Positions 42,863 through 51,655 of a stretch of DNA of 64,000 nucleotides are shown here, in pieces. The stretch covers positions 1,914,501 to 1,978,500 of the forward strand of contig NC_011898.1 in the NCBI RefSeq assembly GCF_000022065.1, in the 5' to 3' direction. Every line of letters starts with the position of its first letter. Within the stretch, counting starts at the first letter, position 1. The translations under genes were made by a program, and so were the position numbers. The stretch comes from Ruminiclostridium cellulolyticum H10. GTDB lineage: Bacteria; Bacillota; Clostridia; Acetivibrionales; DSM-1351. The notes below the pieces were generated by a model that worked only from the letters and a program-made list of their open reading frames with translations, was not told the origin of the DNA and did no database searches.

Positions 42863-43363
42863 CTATATATTGAACTTTTTATCTTTTATATAATTGATTA
42901 ATCCTTTATGCTTTACAATTTCGTCGATAATATTGCTATTACTCATATTAAAATCAACGTTTATATTGTTACTTTTGTTAAGTATAAATTTGTTCTCAAA
43001 ATCTACTTCAATATTATCTCCTGTTGAAACCAAGTCATAGAGCTTATGATCTATAACTAGCATTAAGCCTATATTTATTGCATTACGAAAGAAAATTCTA
43101 GCAAATGATTTAGCTATGATACATTTTATACCGCACGCTTGTATAGCAATGGGGGCAACTTCTCTTGAAGACCCGCAACCAAAATTTTCACCTGCAACAA
43201 TGATATCACTGTCCCTAACATTTTTATAAAACTCTTCTTTAATATCATGCATACAATGCCTTGCTAACTCTTTTTTATTCAAGGTAACACAATATCTGGC
43301 TGGTATAATTACATCAGTATCAATATTGTCATCGAATTTATGGACATATCCGTTAATTTTCAT
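42863..43363 (-). CDS. leuD: Isopropylmalate/homoaconitate dehydratase small subunit (LeuD-type)
   Basis: 166 residues from ATG 43363 ([20 protein letters not shown]), the usual LeuD beginning; a longer frame from 43399 lacks family support. Motifs: [23 protein letters not shown] (substrate specificity loop nearby), GLMLVI. Partner of the large subunit next door. YLRT/YLVV-type specificity loops separate LeuD from homoaconitase; here the loop cannot be assigned with confidence. Confidence 0.88.
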   Translation of the reverse strand: MKINGYVHKFDDNIDTDVIIPARYCVTLNKKELARHCMHDIKEEFYKNVRDSDIIVAGENFGCGSSREVAPIAIQACGIKCIIAKSFARIFFRNAINIGLMLVIDHKLYDLVSTGDNIEVDFENKFILNKSNNINVDFNMSNSNIIDEIVKHKGLINYIKDKKFNI

Positions 43364-43407
43364 AATTCTAGTCAGTCCTATCTCATATAATAATTGCATC
43401 TACCAAT

Positions 43408-44664
43408 TTAGAATTCTGGTATCTGTATGCTACCTTTGGTTGCTGAGTATGCAGCTATCGCAGGATTACATAAATAGACTTGTGCTGAGGAGTCACCATT
43501 TCTACCGAGAAAGTTTCTATTAGTTGTAAACAATCCTATTTCATTATTTGCAAGTACCCCCATATGTCCTCCCATACAAGGTCCGCAGGTGGGAGGTGAT
43601 ATTAGTGCTCCGCATTTAATAAAATCTATCAATATACTTTCTTCCTCCATTTGTTTCAACACTTCTTGTGAACCAGGTATGACAATTAATTTAACCTCAT
43701 GGTGAACCTCATTATCTTTCAAATATTTATGAGCTACTCTGAAATCTTCTATTCTTCCATTTGTACAAGAACCGATTACTACTTGGTCTATTTTTAAATC
43801 CACCAGCTCTTTTGCAGTTTTTATATTACCAGGACTATATGGACATGCAATGACTGGTTCAATTTTTGAAACATCAATTTCGATAATTTTCTTATATCTG
43901 GCACCATTATCAGAATTAAAATCTATATCTTCCGTCTTAAGATTTTTCTCTCTGAAATACTTTTGTGTAACAGCATCTGCATTTATAATTCCGGCTTTGG
44001 CACCCATTTCTATAACCATATTGCAAAGTGTTAATCTGCTTGAGATATCAAGATTTTTTATTAATTCGCCATCAAATTCCAGCATATCATAGTTGGCTCC
44101 ATTAATGCCTAATTGACCAATTAAATACAAGGCTAAGTCTTTTGCGTAAACTCCTTTAGGTAGTTCACCAGAAAATATTATCTTTGTAGTTTCAGGAACC
44201 CTAAACCATAGTTTTCCTGTTGCCCATACACACGCCATATCTGTAGAACCAACACCAGTTGAAAATGCACTTAGTCCACCATATGTACACGTATGAGAAT
44301 CTACACCGACAACAATATCATAAGGTTTGATAAAACCTTTTTCGGGCAAAAGTACATGACAAATACCGCTTCTCCCAATTTCAAAAAAGTTCTTTATATT
44401 CTGTTTCTTAGCAAACTCTTTCATCATAAGTGCAAATTTAGCAGTCGCAATATCCTTTGCCGGAACAAAGTGATCATTTACAAGAACAATTTTGTCTGGA
44501 TTAACAATATTTTCAAGACCAAACTCATTAAATGTCTCAATAGTAATCGGTATAGTTGCATCAGTACCCATTGCAAGGTCTATAGGAGAAAAAACTGTGC
44601 CATTTGCGTAAACAGCTTTTCCTATTTTGTTTGAAAATATTTTTTCTACCAATGTCTGCTTCAT
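43408..44664 (-). CDS. leuC: Isopropylmalate/homoaconitate dehydratase large subunit (LeuC-type)
   Basis: 418 residues, the short LeuC/HacA form. [4Fe-4S] ligands in VIGSCTNGR and PTCGPCMGGH; GVDSHTCTYGGLSAFSTGVGSTD is the aconitase-superfamily motif. It isomerises 2-substituted malates or homocitrate through the unsaturated acid. Located with a homocitrate-synthase-like enzyme (45141) but without any isopropylmalate/homoisocitrate dehydrogenase in the window. Leader contains a stem-loop at 44718-44757. Confidence 0.9.
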   Translation of the reverse strand: MKQTLVEKIFSNKIGKAVYANGTVFSPIDLAMGTDATIPITIETFNEFGLENIVNPDKIVLVNDHFVPAKDIATAKFALMMKEFAKKQNIKNFFEIGRSGICHVLLPEKGFIKPYDIVVGVDSHTCTYGGLSAFSTGVGSTDMACVWATGKLWFRVPETTKIIFSGELPKGVYAKDLALYLIGQLGINGANYDMLEFDGELIKNLDISSRLTLCNMVIEMGAKAGIINADAVTQKYFREKNLKTEDIDFNSDNGARYKKIIEIDVSKIEPVIACPYSPGNIKTAKELVDLKIDQVVIGSCTNGRIEDFRVAHKYLKDNEVHHEVKLIVIPGSQEVLKQMEEESILIDFIKCGALISPPTCGPCMGGHMGVLANNEIGLFTTNRNFLGRNGDSSAQVYLCNPAIAAYSATKGSIQIPEF

Positions 44665-44717
44665 AAAACCTCGAAATATAATTCTTAATGTTTATTTTTT
44701 TATCGAGTCAGTACTAT

Positions 44718-44757
44718 AATAGGCCAAGGAATAACATAGTATTTTCCCCGGCCTATT
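44718..44757. other. Stem-loop between cupin and LeuC-type genes
   Basis: Arms AATAGGCC (44718-44725) and GGCCTATT (44750-44757), inner GGAA/TTCC pairing. No T-run on the minus strand. Could be a processing site; not recognised as a riboswitch or T-box. Confidence 0.4.
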
Positions 44758-44791
44758 AAATCACTGTTCAACAAATGCAATACTTGTTAGG

Positions 44792-45130
44792 CTATTTACC
44801 AATCTTATTTGTAAAGTCCTCTCTAATTGGATGGAAAATATCATAGGATTTAAATGGAACTTTTGAAATTTTAGCACAATGAGGTACGTTAGCAGGAATA
44901 ATACAAGCATCACCTGCACTCATCTTTTTTTCTATTGTTCCGAATTTAATAGTCATTTCTCCTTCAACAACAATAGTAGTTTGTTCGTTTTTATGACTAT
45001 GAGTTGAAAGATCAATTGTTTCTCTGAATTCGAACTTACTGACTGTTATATTTTCAGAGGAAATTATAAACATATCAGCATTCTCTCCAATTAGCTCATT
45101 GTTTACCTTTGTCCATTTATCAATACTCAT
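44792..45130 (-). CDS. Single-domain cupin (BacB-half-like)
   Basis: 112 residues. Cupin motif 1 THSHKNEQTTIVVEGEMTIKFG, with metal ligands His, His, Glu in place, and motif 2 PANVPHCAKI with the last His. BacB, the bicupin isomerase acting after BacA, has the same core in each half (EQ..VV.GE...G, PP.VPH). Here it may be the isomerase of the prephenate-derived intermediate. A generic metal-binding cupin is the alternative. Starts 11 bp after the homocitrate-synthase-like gene. Confidence 0.72.
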   Translation of the reverse strand: MSIDKWTKVNNELIGENADMFIISSENITVSKFEFRETIDLSTHSHKNEQTTIVVEGEMTIKFGTIEKKMSAGDACIIPANVPHCAKISKVPFKSYDIFHPIREDFTNKIGK

Positions 45131-45140
45131 AATGGAATAC

Positions 45141-46307
45141 TTATCTCCTCAGTTTTTTATATTCTGTTATTACATCCTCTACCGAGTAATATACTCCGGC
45201 TTTTTCATTACTTTTCATGTGTCTCCAAAAATCTTCCACTTCTTCTTCTGACAGTTCAAATCCATTAGTCTTTAAAATATGCTGGATGGTGTGTTTACCC
45301 GCATGTTTTCCCATCTCATATTTTCTAGAATGTCCTACCAATTGTGGGTCGAATAACTCATAGGTATTGATATCTTTCAACATTCCGTGAACATGTATAC
45401 CAGATTCGTGAGAATATGCATTTTGCCCAACAATCGGTTTAAAAATATCCATTGAAATACCTGAATATTTTTCAACAGTTTTAGATAATTCCCCCAGAAT
45501 TTTTGTATCGTATTTTAAATCCTGATTATATAAGACTTTTAAAATCATAATTACTTCTTCTAAGGAGGCATTACCTGCCCTTTCACCCATTCCATTGACT
45601 GTTGGGGAACAATATCCTCCTCCTGCTAACAATCCGGCAATTGTATTTGCTGTTGCAAGCCCCATATCATTATGACAATGTACCCCTATTGGTAATTTTA
45701 AATTTCTTACTAACTTCTTTATAAAATTATAGGTTCTTTCAGGCGTCAAGTAGCCGATAGTATCTGTAGTTCCCAGAATATCTGCACCTTCTTGCTCTGC
45801 CTGTGACAATATTTCAAGAAGTACATTAAAGTCTGTTCTTGTTGAGTCCTCTACTCCGAACTCAACAAACAGGCCTTTATCCTTTGCATATTTAATTGCA
45901 TCCATCGCTTTTTGAACTATATTTTTTCTAACTGCAGGAATATCCTCACCAAATTTTGCTTTTAAGTGTATATCCGAACCTGGTATAAATAAAATAACCC
46001 CTTCAACACCACAAGAACTAGCGAAGTCAATGTCTTCACGAATAACACGACACATACTCATTATTCGCATTTTTAAGCCTAAATCACAAATCTTTCTTAT
46101 CGAAAGTCTTTCTTCCTCTGAAGTTGCTGCAAAGCCAGCATCAATTGATTCAATCCCGGCCTTATCCAACATTTGTGCAATTTCTACCTTTTGTTCGGGA
46201 GTATATCTAATGCCAGAAACCTGCTCGCCATCTCTGAGCGTTGTATCACAGAAGAAAAATTTAAAATTCTTTATTTCTTCTTTTTCATCGAGACTATAGA
46301 AATCCAT
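45141..46307 (-). CDS. Homocitrate synthase/isopropylmalate synthase-like (NifV/LeuA/AksA family)
   Basis: 388 residues. CDTTLRDGEQVSGIRYTPEQK is the first HMGL-like signature, VHCHNDMGLATANTIAG the second (metal-binding HxH), GMGERAGNASLEEV the Gly-rich motif, HESGIHVHG the C-terminal site. It condenses acetyl-CoA with a 2-oxo acid. Without the leucine-binding regulatory domain of LeuA, it resembles NifV/homocitrate synthase. Two readings: homocitrate for a nitrogenase-type cofactor, or chain extension of a 2-oxo acid with the LeuCD-type enzymes. The presence of LeuCD favours the second; both remain open. Confidence 0.88.
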   Translation of the reverse strand: MDFYSLDEKEEIKNFKFFFCDTTLRDGEQVSGIRYTPEQKVEIAQMLDKAGIESIDAGFAATSEEERLSIRKICDLGLKMRIMSMCRVIREDIDFASSCGVEGVILFIPGSDIHLKAKFGEDIPAVRKNIVQKAMDAIKYAKDKGLFVEFGVEDSTRTDFNVLLEILSQAEQEGADILGTTDTIGYLTPERTYNFIKKLVRNLKLPIGVHCHNDMGLATANTIAGLLAGGGYCSPTVNGMGERAGNASLEEVIMILKVLYNQDLKYDTKILGELSKTVEKYSGISMDIFKPIVGQNAYSHESGIHVHGMLKDINTYELFDPQLVGHSRKYEMGKHAGKHTIQHILKTNGFELSEEEVEDFWRHMKSNEKAGVYYSVEDVITEYKKLRR

Positions 46308-46383
46308 TTGACGACCCTTTCAATTTATGCATTTTATATTAAAGAGATTGTTTCTAAATGTACCTGTTTTGCTGCAACACTAC

Positions 46384-47586
46384 TTAACCCTGCGGTTTTT
46401 GCTCCATCATTTGAAGCATCATTATTATATTACTGCGCTGAACCTCGTTTGCAGATTCACAAATTGATAATGCTTTCGAGTCTCTAAGAAGCTTTTCTGC
46501 AGGGTATTCTCTTGAATAACCATAACATCCTAAAATTTGTATTGTCTCATTTGATGCCATGATTGCAGCCTCTGATCCCGCTACTTTGCTCATTGAGCCT
46601 ATTACCATACCAGGTATCATGTTATCCAAATGCCATGCCGCTTTTTGATATAGCAGCCTTGATGACTCTATAGCTATTAGTATATTTGCTAATTTGTGGC
46701 TTATTGCTTGCTGGTTAATAATAGGTGCTCCACCCTGAACTCTTTCTTTTGCATATTTATAAGAAATATTAAAAGCGGCCTGTGCAATACCTGTACCTAT
46801 GGCTCCTACAGTGGAAAAACGATTTTCAATCATTGCTAAGCAAACTGGCAGCCCCATACCCTCTTTTCCAAGTAAATTACTTGCTGGGATTATACAGTTT
46901 TCGAAAATTAATTCTCCTTGCTGTGATAATCTATTTCCCATTTTGTCTTCGATTTTCCCTACTTTAAGACCGGGTGCGTCCGCTGGTACTAGAAATACAC
47001 TAAGTCCGCCCTGAGGTGCACCTTTTGATTTGTCAGTTCTAGCCCAAACAAGGTATAACCCTGCAATTCCTGCGTTAGTAATAAAGCTTTTAGTACCATT
47101 TATTATGTACTGACCATCAGTTAACTCTGCTGTCGTTAACATACCCGCATTTGGATTAGGTGACATATTGTCAGATCCAGTTTGAGGTTCTGATAATGCG
47201 AATCCCATTAAAAATCTTTTGGTTTGGTCATTTGCAATCTTAGTTAACCATTGATTCTTCTGCTCATCTGTGCCAAATTTTGTTATTAACTGTGCTCCAG
47301 TTATAGTTGATAATAATGTATAAGCAAATCCGGCATCTCCGCGAGCAAGTTCTTCAATTATAGTCAATATTTCAAGACTTGATAGCCCGCTCCCGCCAAA
47401 CTCTTTAGGAACAGCCGCACTGCCCAAACCCAGTCCCATTGCCTTTTCTATTATTGACCATGGTATGCAATCTTTTGGGTTCTCTTTTTTATCATACTCA
47501 GCCGCAAAAGGTGCAAGATCCTTGTCAACAAACTTACTTACCATTGCTTTTAATTGTAGCAGTTCTTTTGAAAAACTAAATTCCAT
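46384..47586 (-). CDS. Acyl-CoA dehydrogenase family protein
   Basis: 400 residues, FAD-dependent. FALSEPQTGSDNMSPN binds FAD, LSQQGELIFENCIIPASNLLG is the middle beta-domain, and ICESANEVQRSNI keeps the glutamate at the catalytic-base position. It may desaturate an acyl group carried by the nearby carrier protein rather than CoA, and pass electrons to the ETF at 29792-31859. Next upstream is the AMP-dependent ligase (45-bp gap). Confidence 0.9.
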   Translation of the reverse strand: MEFSFSKELLQLKAMVSKFVDKDLAPFAAEYDKKENPKDCIPWSIIEKAMGLGLGSAAVPKEFGGSGLSSLEILTIIEELARGDAGFAYTLLSTITGAQLITKFGTDEQKNQWLTKIANDQTKRFLMGFALSEPQTGSDNMSPNPNAGMLTTAELTDGQYIINGTKSFITNAGIAGLYLVWARTDKSKGAPQGGLSVFLVPADAPGLKVGKIEDKMGNRLSQQGELIFENCIIPASNLLGKEGMGLPVCLAMIENRFSTVGAIGTGIAQAAFNISYKYAKERVQGGAPIINQQAISHKLANILIAIESSRLLYQKAAWHLDNMIPGMVIGSMSKVAGSEAAIMASNETIQILGCYGYSREYPAEKLLRDSKALSICESANEVQRSNIIMMLQMMEQKPQG

Positions 47587-47631
47587 TGTTTTTTCCTCCC
47601 GATATTGAATTTTTATTATTGTGGTTTATAA

Positions 47632-49191
47632 TTAGATTTTTACCAACTTTTCAAAATTCTCTTTAAAGAAATCAATAGCTCTCACTCGTGAAAACTTTCC
47701 GTTCTCTGTATAGAAAACCTTCTTTTCCTCGATTTTTAAATCATATTTGTAAATATTAACGATATTTGTATTTGATTTAATTTCTTGAACACTGTTTATA
47801 TTCTGTTTTATAGCCTCGGAGTTTAAATTTGAAAAGCCATCTATTAATAAAACGATATTTAAAGCAAAGTTATTACTCTCTTGTCTTGTTTTAAAGATTA
47901 CCATGTCAGCTATTTGTAAGCTTGACTTTATCTTATTTTCAATCATAATAGGGTTTATCTTGATCCCGTTATTAAGTATAATTGTCTCATTTTTTCTTCC
48001 GTTAATACTTAAAAATCCATCATTATCTATACTCCCAACATCCCCTGTTGGTCTAACCATACCCAAGAAATCTTTTGTATTGTCTTCCCTATAATAACAG
48101 CTGACAATTGGAAAAACGCTTTCGGTAACTATTTCATTGTCATCAGATAGGTAAAGCTTGATAATTGGTCTTCCTACAGTTCCAATTTTATTTAGTTTTT
48201 TATTGTTACAGGCTATCATCCCAATCTCGGTCTGACCATAAATCTGATAAATTTCTAACTTGATATCACTAAAATGCTCTAAAACTTTAAGATCAATTGG
48301 TGCCATACCAGTAAGCAGATAATGCATTTTCTTTCCCAATGCTTCATATATTGGCTTATGAGTAATATGCTTGCAAATAAATTTATTATTTATATTCTTA
48401 AATATTTTTTTAAAGAATCCATTATTATTGTCTGAACAGAACAGATTATAATAGAAATTTGGCGGAGCTAATAAAATTGTTGGGTTAAATTCTTTCAGTG
48501 CATGAAAAAGGGATTTATCATCGCCTAAAGCTATGTTAACAGAAGTAATCAAGCATCCCCAAAAGAAAAAGCGTTGCTGATAATTTGCCAGCGGCAGATA
48601 AATCATAAACTTATCCGATGAACAAAAACCCATATAATTAAAAAAATGTTTTGAACTTCCAATAGATCCCTGTTCAGTAATACCTAACGCTTTGGGAAAT
48701 CCTGACGTTCCAGATGAAAATACCACTGAAAAATCTTTATTATTATAAAGAGTCTGAGTAACTATTGAATTATTCCCTATTTGAAATAAGGAACTAATGT
48801 CAATAACGTTAACATCAACCAGTGAATCTATAAGCTCTCTTTTACTGATTATGTACTCTGCTTTAAACTGTCTAACTCTATCTTTAACTTTATCTAATGG
48901 CTCGGTATTATTAGAAACTATAGATAATGCACCTGTAAGAATAATAGCAAAATCACAAATTAAAAACTCATAAGAATTATCAATATCAATATAAATAACT
49001 GAATTTTCTGTTATACCGGCTTGTTTTAAATTATTATAACAAGCTTGTATATCATCATGAATTTCAGAAAAAGTTTTTCTAAAATACTTATACTTTTTAC
49101 CGCTCCAACTCAAATAATTAATGTAATTATCATTATTATCTTTTATGTAATTGAATAATTGATAGAAACTCTTAATGTCATTTTTTAACAC
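47632..49191 (-). CDS. AMP-dependent acyl/aryl-ACP (or -CoA) ligase
   Basis: 519 residues, ANL superfamily. Motifs: VVFSSGTSGFPKALG (ATP phosphate loop), YQIYGQTEIGMIAC, RPTGDVGSIDNDGFLSINGR and the catalytic lysine in FYTENGKFSR. It activates a carboxylic acid as acyl-adenylate and loads it, most likely onto the carrier protein encoded just upstream. GTG start at 49191 with GGAGA. Substrate not predictable by eye. Confidence 0.88.
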   Translation of the reverse strand: MLKNDIKSFYQLFNYIKDNNDNYINYLSWSGKKYKYFRKTFSEIHDDIQACYNNLKQAGITENSVIYIDIDNSYEFLICDFAIILTGALSIVSNNTEPLDKVKDRVRQFKAEYIISKRELIDSLVDVNVIDISSLFQIGNNSIVTQTLYNNKDFSVVFSSGTSGFPKALGITEQGSIGSSKHFFNYMGFCSSDKFMIYLPLANYQQRFFFWGCLITSVNIALGDDKSLFHALKEFNPTILLAPPNFYYNLFCSDNNNGFFKKIFKNINNKFICKHITHKPIYEALGKKMHYLLTGMAPIDLKVLEHFSDIKLEIYQIYGQTEIGMIACNNKKLNKIGTVGRPIIKLYLSDDNEIVTESVFPIVSCYYREDNTKDFLGMVRPTGDVGSIDNDGFLSINGRKNETIILNNGIKINPIMIENKIKSSLQIADMVIFKTRQESNNFALNIVLLIDGFSNLNSEAIKQNINSVQEIKSNTNIVNIYKYDLKIEEKKVFYTENGKFSRVRAIDFFKENFEKLVKI

Positions 49192-49236
49192 ATCTTTTCT
49201 CCTTCTATAGTTTCTAAAGCATTTAACGATATACTT

Positions 49237-49488
49237 TTATTTTGAATTAACATAGTTTTTGATACCATTGATCAGGTCCTCTACTGTCTCGTATTTTCCT
49301 TTAGCTAGGAAATCCGGCTCAAAAGTACATTTAAGCTTTTTTTCTAGCTTTATAAGGAATTGAAGCCATCCCATTGAATCAATATATATATCTTTCAGAA
49401 TAATAGTATCTTTATTTATGTTTTTATCTGAAGCAATTTCTTTTAAAGTATTAATAATAACTTTTTCATAATTAATTTTAAAAATCAT
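49237..49488 (-). CDS. Acyl carrier protein
   Basis: 83 residues, helical. Phosphopantetheine serine in IYIDSMGWLQFLIKLEKKL (DSM in place of the usual DSL). Too divergent for fatty-acid ACP, and located between the ligase and KASIII-like genes, so it is probably a dedicated carrier tethering the growing product. No phosphopantetheinyl transferase is in the window. Confidence 0.85.
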   Translation of the reverse strand: MIFKINYEKVIINTLKEIASDKNINKDTIILKDIYIDSMGWLQFLIKLEKKLKCTFEPDFLAKGKYETVEDLINGIKNYVNSK

Positions 49489-49514
49489 AGGTCCTCCTAT
49501 AATGAAGGTTTATT

Positions 49515-50492
49515 TCAAGTAGCATTTTTTAATAACACTAGATGATAATTTACATCAAAAGATTTTTCTACATCTGGAGTATATAAAACAATATTCTGAT
49601 TCTTAGCCTTCTTTTTACTATTGATATAATCTTTAAGGTTTCTAACAATATCAATATCGCAAATATGACCACCATTGGGAACGTTATCAAGGTAGAATAC
49701 TTTTGGGTCCATTTTTAAATAATGACTATATACATCAAAATAAACATCATGTCGAACATTAGGCGGAATCACCTTTCCTATATCATCCTTTTCTAACTTA
49801 AACTTACTTAAAGTTTCGTTAAAAAAGGAAACTCCTCGGTTTATCATATCACTACGAAAATCTTGACTCTGGGCTTTATTTTCTATTTTATTGTAACTTG
49901 GATTACCTAAATTACATGAATTCCAGTCAGCGATTCTCAAGAAACCCGTATCACTTCCAACTAATAAAAGACCTATACCATCACCCCGTACTGTAAAATC
50001 GATAAATCTGTCTTCAGCAGACTCCCATTTACAAGCAGACAAGATAAGCATATTCTTCTTTTCCCTATTTAACAGACTTCTTGAAAGTCCCATTGCAAAT
50101 AATGCTGCTGCACATGGTTGTAACAGTGGGACAATTGTAGACTTGTTGAAATTAAATGCTTTTTGAATATAGTGAATAATTGAAGTATTATTATGTTTCA
50201 ATAAAACTTCGTTTCCGCAAACTAAATAATCTATTTCCTGAGGATTAATTTTGGTTTCCTTTAATAACTTTTCTATCATACTAAAAACTATCGAAGCTAA
50301 ATCATCCTCTTTTTTAAATATTGAAATTTTGTTCAATTTCGTTTCTTTTTTCAACTTTGAACAAAATGTATCCTTGGATATGTTTTTTCTTTCAAAGATT
50401 TCATTATCTAGGCTTGAGAATACATCATCGACAGTAATAAAATTCTCAGGTAAATAATAATCAATATACTTTATATATGTATCAATTTCCAT
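49515..50492 (-). CDS. KASIII-like condensing enzyme/acyltransferase
   Basis: 325 residues, thiolase fold of FabH type. Active-site cysteine in PLLQPCAAALFAMGLSRSLL. The histidine/asparagine pair appears as IPPNVRHDVYFDVYSHYL and VPNGGHICDID, with an unusual spacing compared with PHQAN...GNTSAAS. Such divergent FabH relatives often catalyse acyl transfer to N or O nucleophiles, not decarboxylative condensation. 26 bp before the carrier protein gene. Confidence 0.82.
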   Translation of the reverse strand: MEIDTYIKYIDYYLPENFITVDDVFSSLDNEIFERKNISKDTFCSKLKKETKLNKISIFKKEDDLASIVFSMIEKLLKETKINPQEIDYLVCGNEVLLKHNNTSIIHYIQKAFNFNKSTIVPLLQPCAAALFAMGLSRSLLNREKKNMLILSACKWESAEDRFIDFTVRGDGIGLLLVGSDTGFLRIADWNSCNLGNPSYNKIENKAQSQDFRSDMINRGVSFFNETLSKFKLEKDDIGKVIPPNVRHDVYFDVYSHYLKMDPKVFYLDNVPNGGHICDIDIVRNLKDYINSKKKAKNQNIVLYTPDVEKSFDVNYHLVLLKNAT

Positions 50493-50692
50493 GTTTGTAC
50501 ACGCTCCATTAACTTACTATAAATATAAGATATTCTGCCTTCTTAGAAATGCTCAGCTCTTTAGTGCAAACCGAATTTTCTTGTTGGCTAGGGGGAATTA
50601 CTTCCCCCTCCACGAAACACTTTGTGGTTCTGAGCCCCCTCTAATATGTACAAAACTCAAGCTCAGGATTACCAATGCTTTTGTAATTATTC
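50493..50692 (-). other. Structured leader between PP-loop and KASIII-like genes
   Basis: 200 bp, no gene. On the minus strand an 8-bp stem AGGGGGAA/TTCCCCCT closed by a GTAA (GNRA-type) loop (50590-50609), directly next to a CCAC/GTGG stem (50610-50627). G-rich in an AT-rich setting, so probably a folded RNA. I recognise no riboswitch class. Confidence 0.4.
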
Positions 50693-51655
50693 TTAAAAAA
50701 CAGATGTTAATGATTTATTATATAACCCATCATATAAAATGTTATCAATTTCTTCGACAGGCGGAAGAACACCTACTCTTGTGAAAGTATCCAGCAAACT
50801 TTGATATTCAGAAAAGAAACCACTATTAACATGATCTAAGTTTACATCCTCTGTTGTTGTACCAGCTAAATACCTATCAAAATGCCTTTTATCAGATTCA
50901 AATCTCTCCCCAAACAACTTATGACATGGATCAGGAATTCTTGGCAGACCCAAACTATTAGCTAACTCCCTAGTCTCGTTGTCAGTAAGATTTATAATAG
51001 GAGTTATTTTATTAATTTCTGTGTTTGGAATACCAATTTTTAATTTAGGATAAGGACTAAACCAGGATAATTGCATTCTATTAAAATAATACTTTTGGGG
51101 ATTATGCTCTTTATCATGCTCCCAAGTCTTTCCGCCGGACCTGATAATTAAAGATTCTAATACATAAAGCAGATCAAACTTTGTTAATCCTGCAGCCAAA
51201 GTAATGTTCTTACCTTTCTTGTGCTCATCCTCCAGATACTTGCACAAAGCTCTGTATAGGCCAAAAAAGCACCAGACACATGGCTTTGATGCATTCATAA
51301 TCATATCCTCAGTAATTCCGGGAACAGTATTTACGTAAGTACATGGTATACCCTTCTTCTCCCAATACTTCTTTGTCTCATCAACAGCTTTCTTTTGCTC
51401 GACTATATAGTCTTTTTTGCTTTCATCAGATGCAAAGTATTCATCCGGCTTATATTTCCAGCTAGGTGAAGCAACAGTTACTATCTCTAATTCTAAATCA
51501 GGTCTTTCCTGCTGTTTATATTCAAGTAAAAGAGCTGCAAGTACTTGTGCATCCTTTCCACCTGACATTGCTATTGCAACTTTATCAATTCCCTTTGGAA
51601 TTAAATCGTAATCATTAACTGTCTTTAAAAATTTTTCATACTTCTGCTGAAACAT
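50693..51655 (-). CDS. PP-loop (AANH) ATPase, TtcA/TilS-like
   Basis: 320 residues. PP-loop SGGKDAQV at 31-38, which binds ATP for substrate adenylation. KPCVWCFFGLYRALC provides a CxxC pair plus a further Cys of the kind that binds an Fe-S cluster or carries sulfur in TtcA-type thiolases. Known relatives thiolate tRNA; others act in natural product pathways making thioamides or amides. First gene of the biosynthetic run, preceded by a long leader. A tRNA enzyme is the alternative, but context argues for small-molecule chemistry. Confidence 0.82.
   Translation of the reverse strand: MFQQKYEKFLKTVNDYDLIPKGIDKVAIAMSGGKDAQVLAALLLEYKQQERPDLELEIVTVASPSWKYKPDEYFASDESKKDYIVEQKKAVDETKKYWEKKGIPCTYVNTVPGITEDMIMNASKPCVWCFFGLYRALCKYLEDEHKKGKNITLAAGLTKFDLLYVLESLIIRSGGKTWEHDKEHNPQKYYFNRMQLSWFSPYPKLKIGIPNTEINKITPIINLTDNETRELANSLGLPRIPDPCHKLFGERFESDKRHFDRYLAGTTTEDVNLDHVNSGFFSEYQSLLDTFTRVGVLPPVEEIDNILYDGLYNKSLTSVF

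Noticed and set aside
40278-51655. The closthioamide cluster known from a related clostridium
   Set aside because: That cluster uses chorismate lyase and several transferases not seen here; only the PP-loop and carrier-protein theme is shared.
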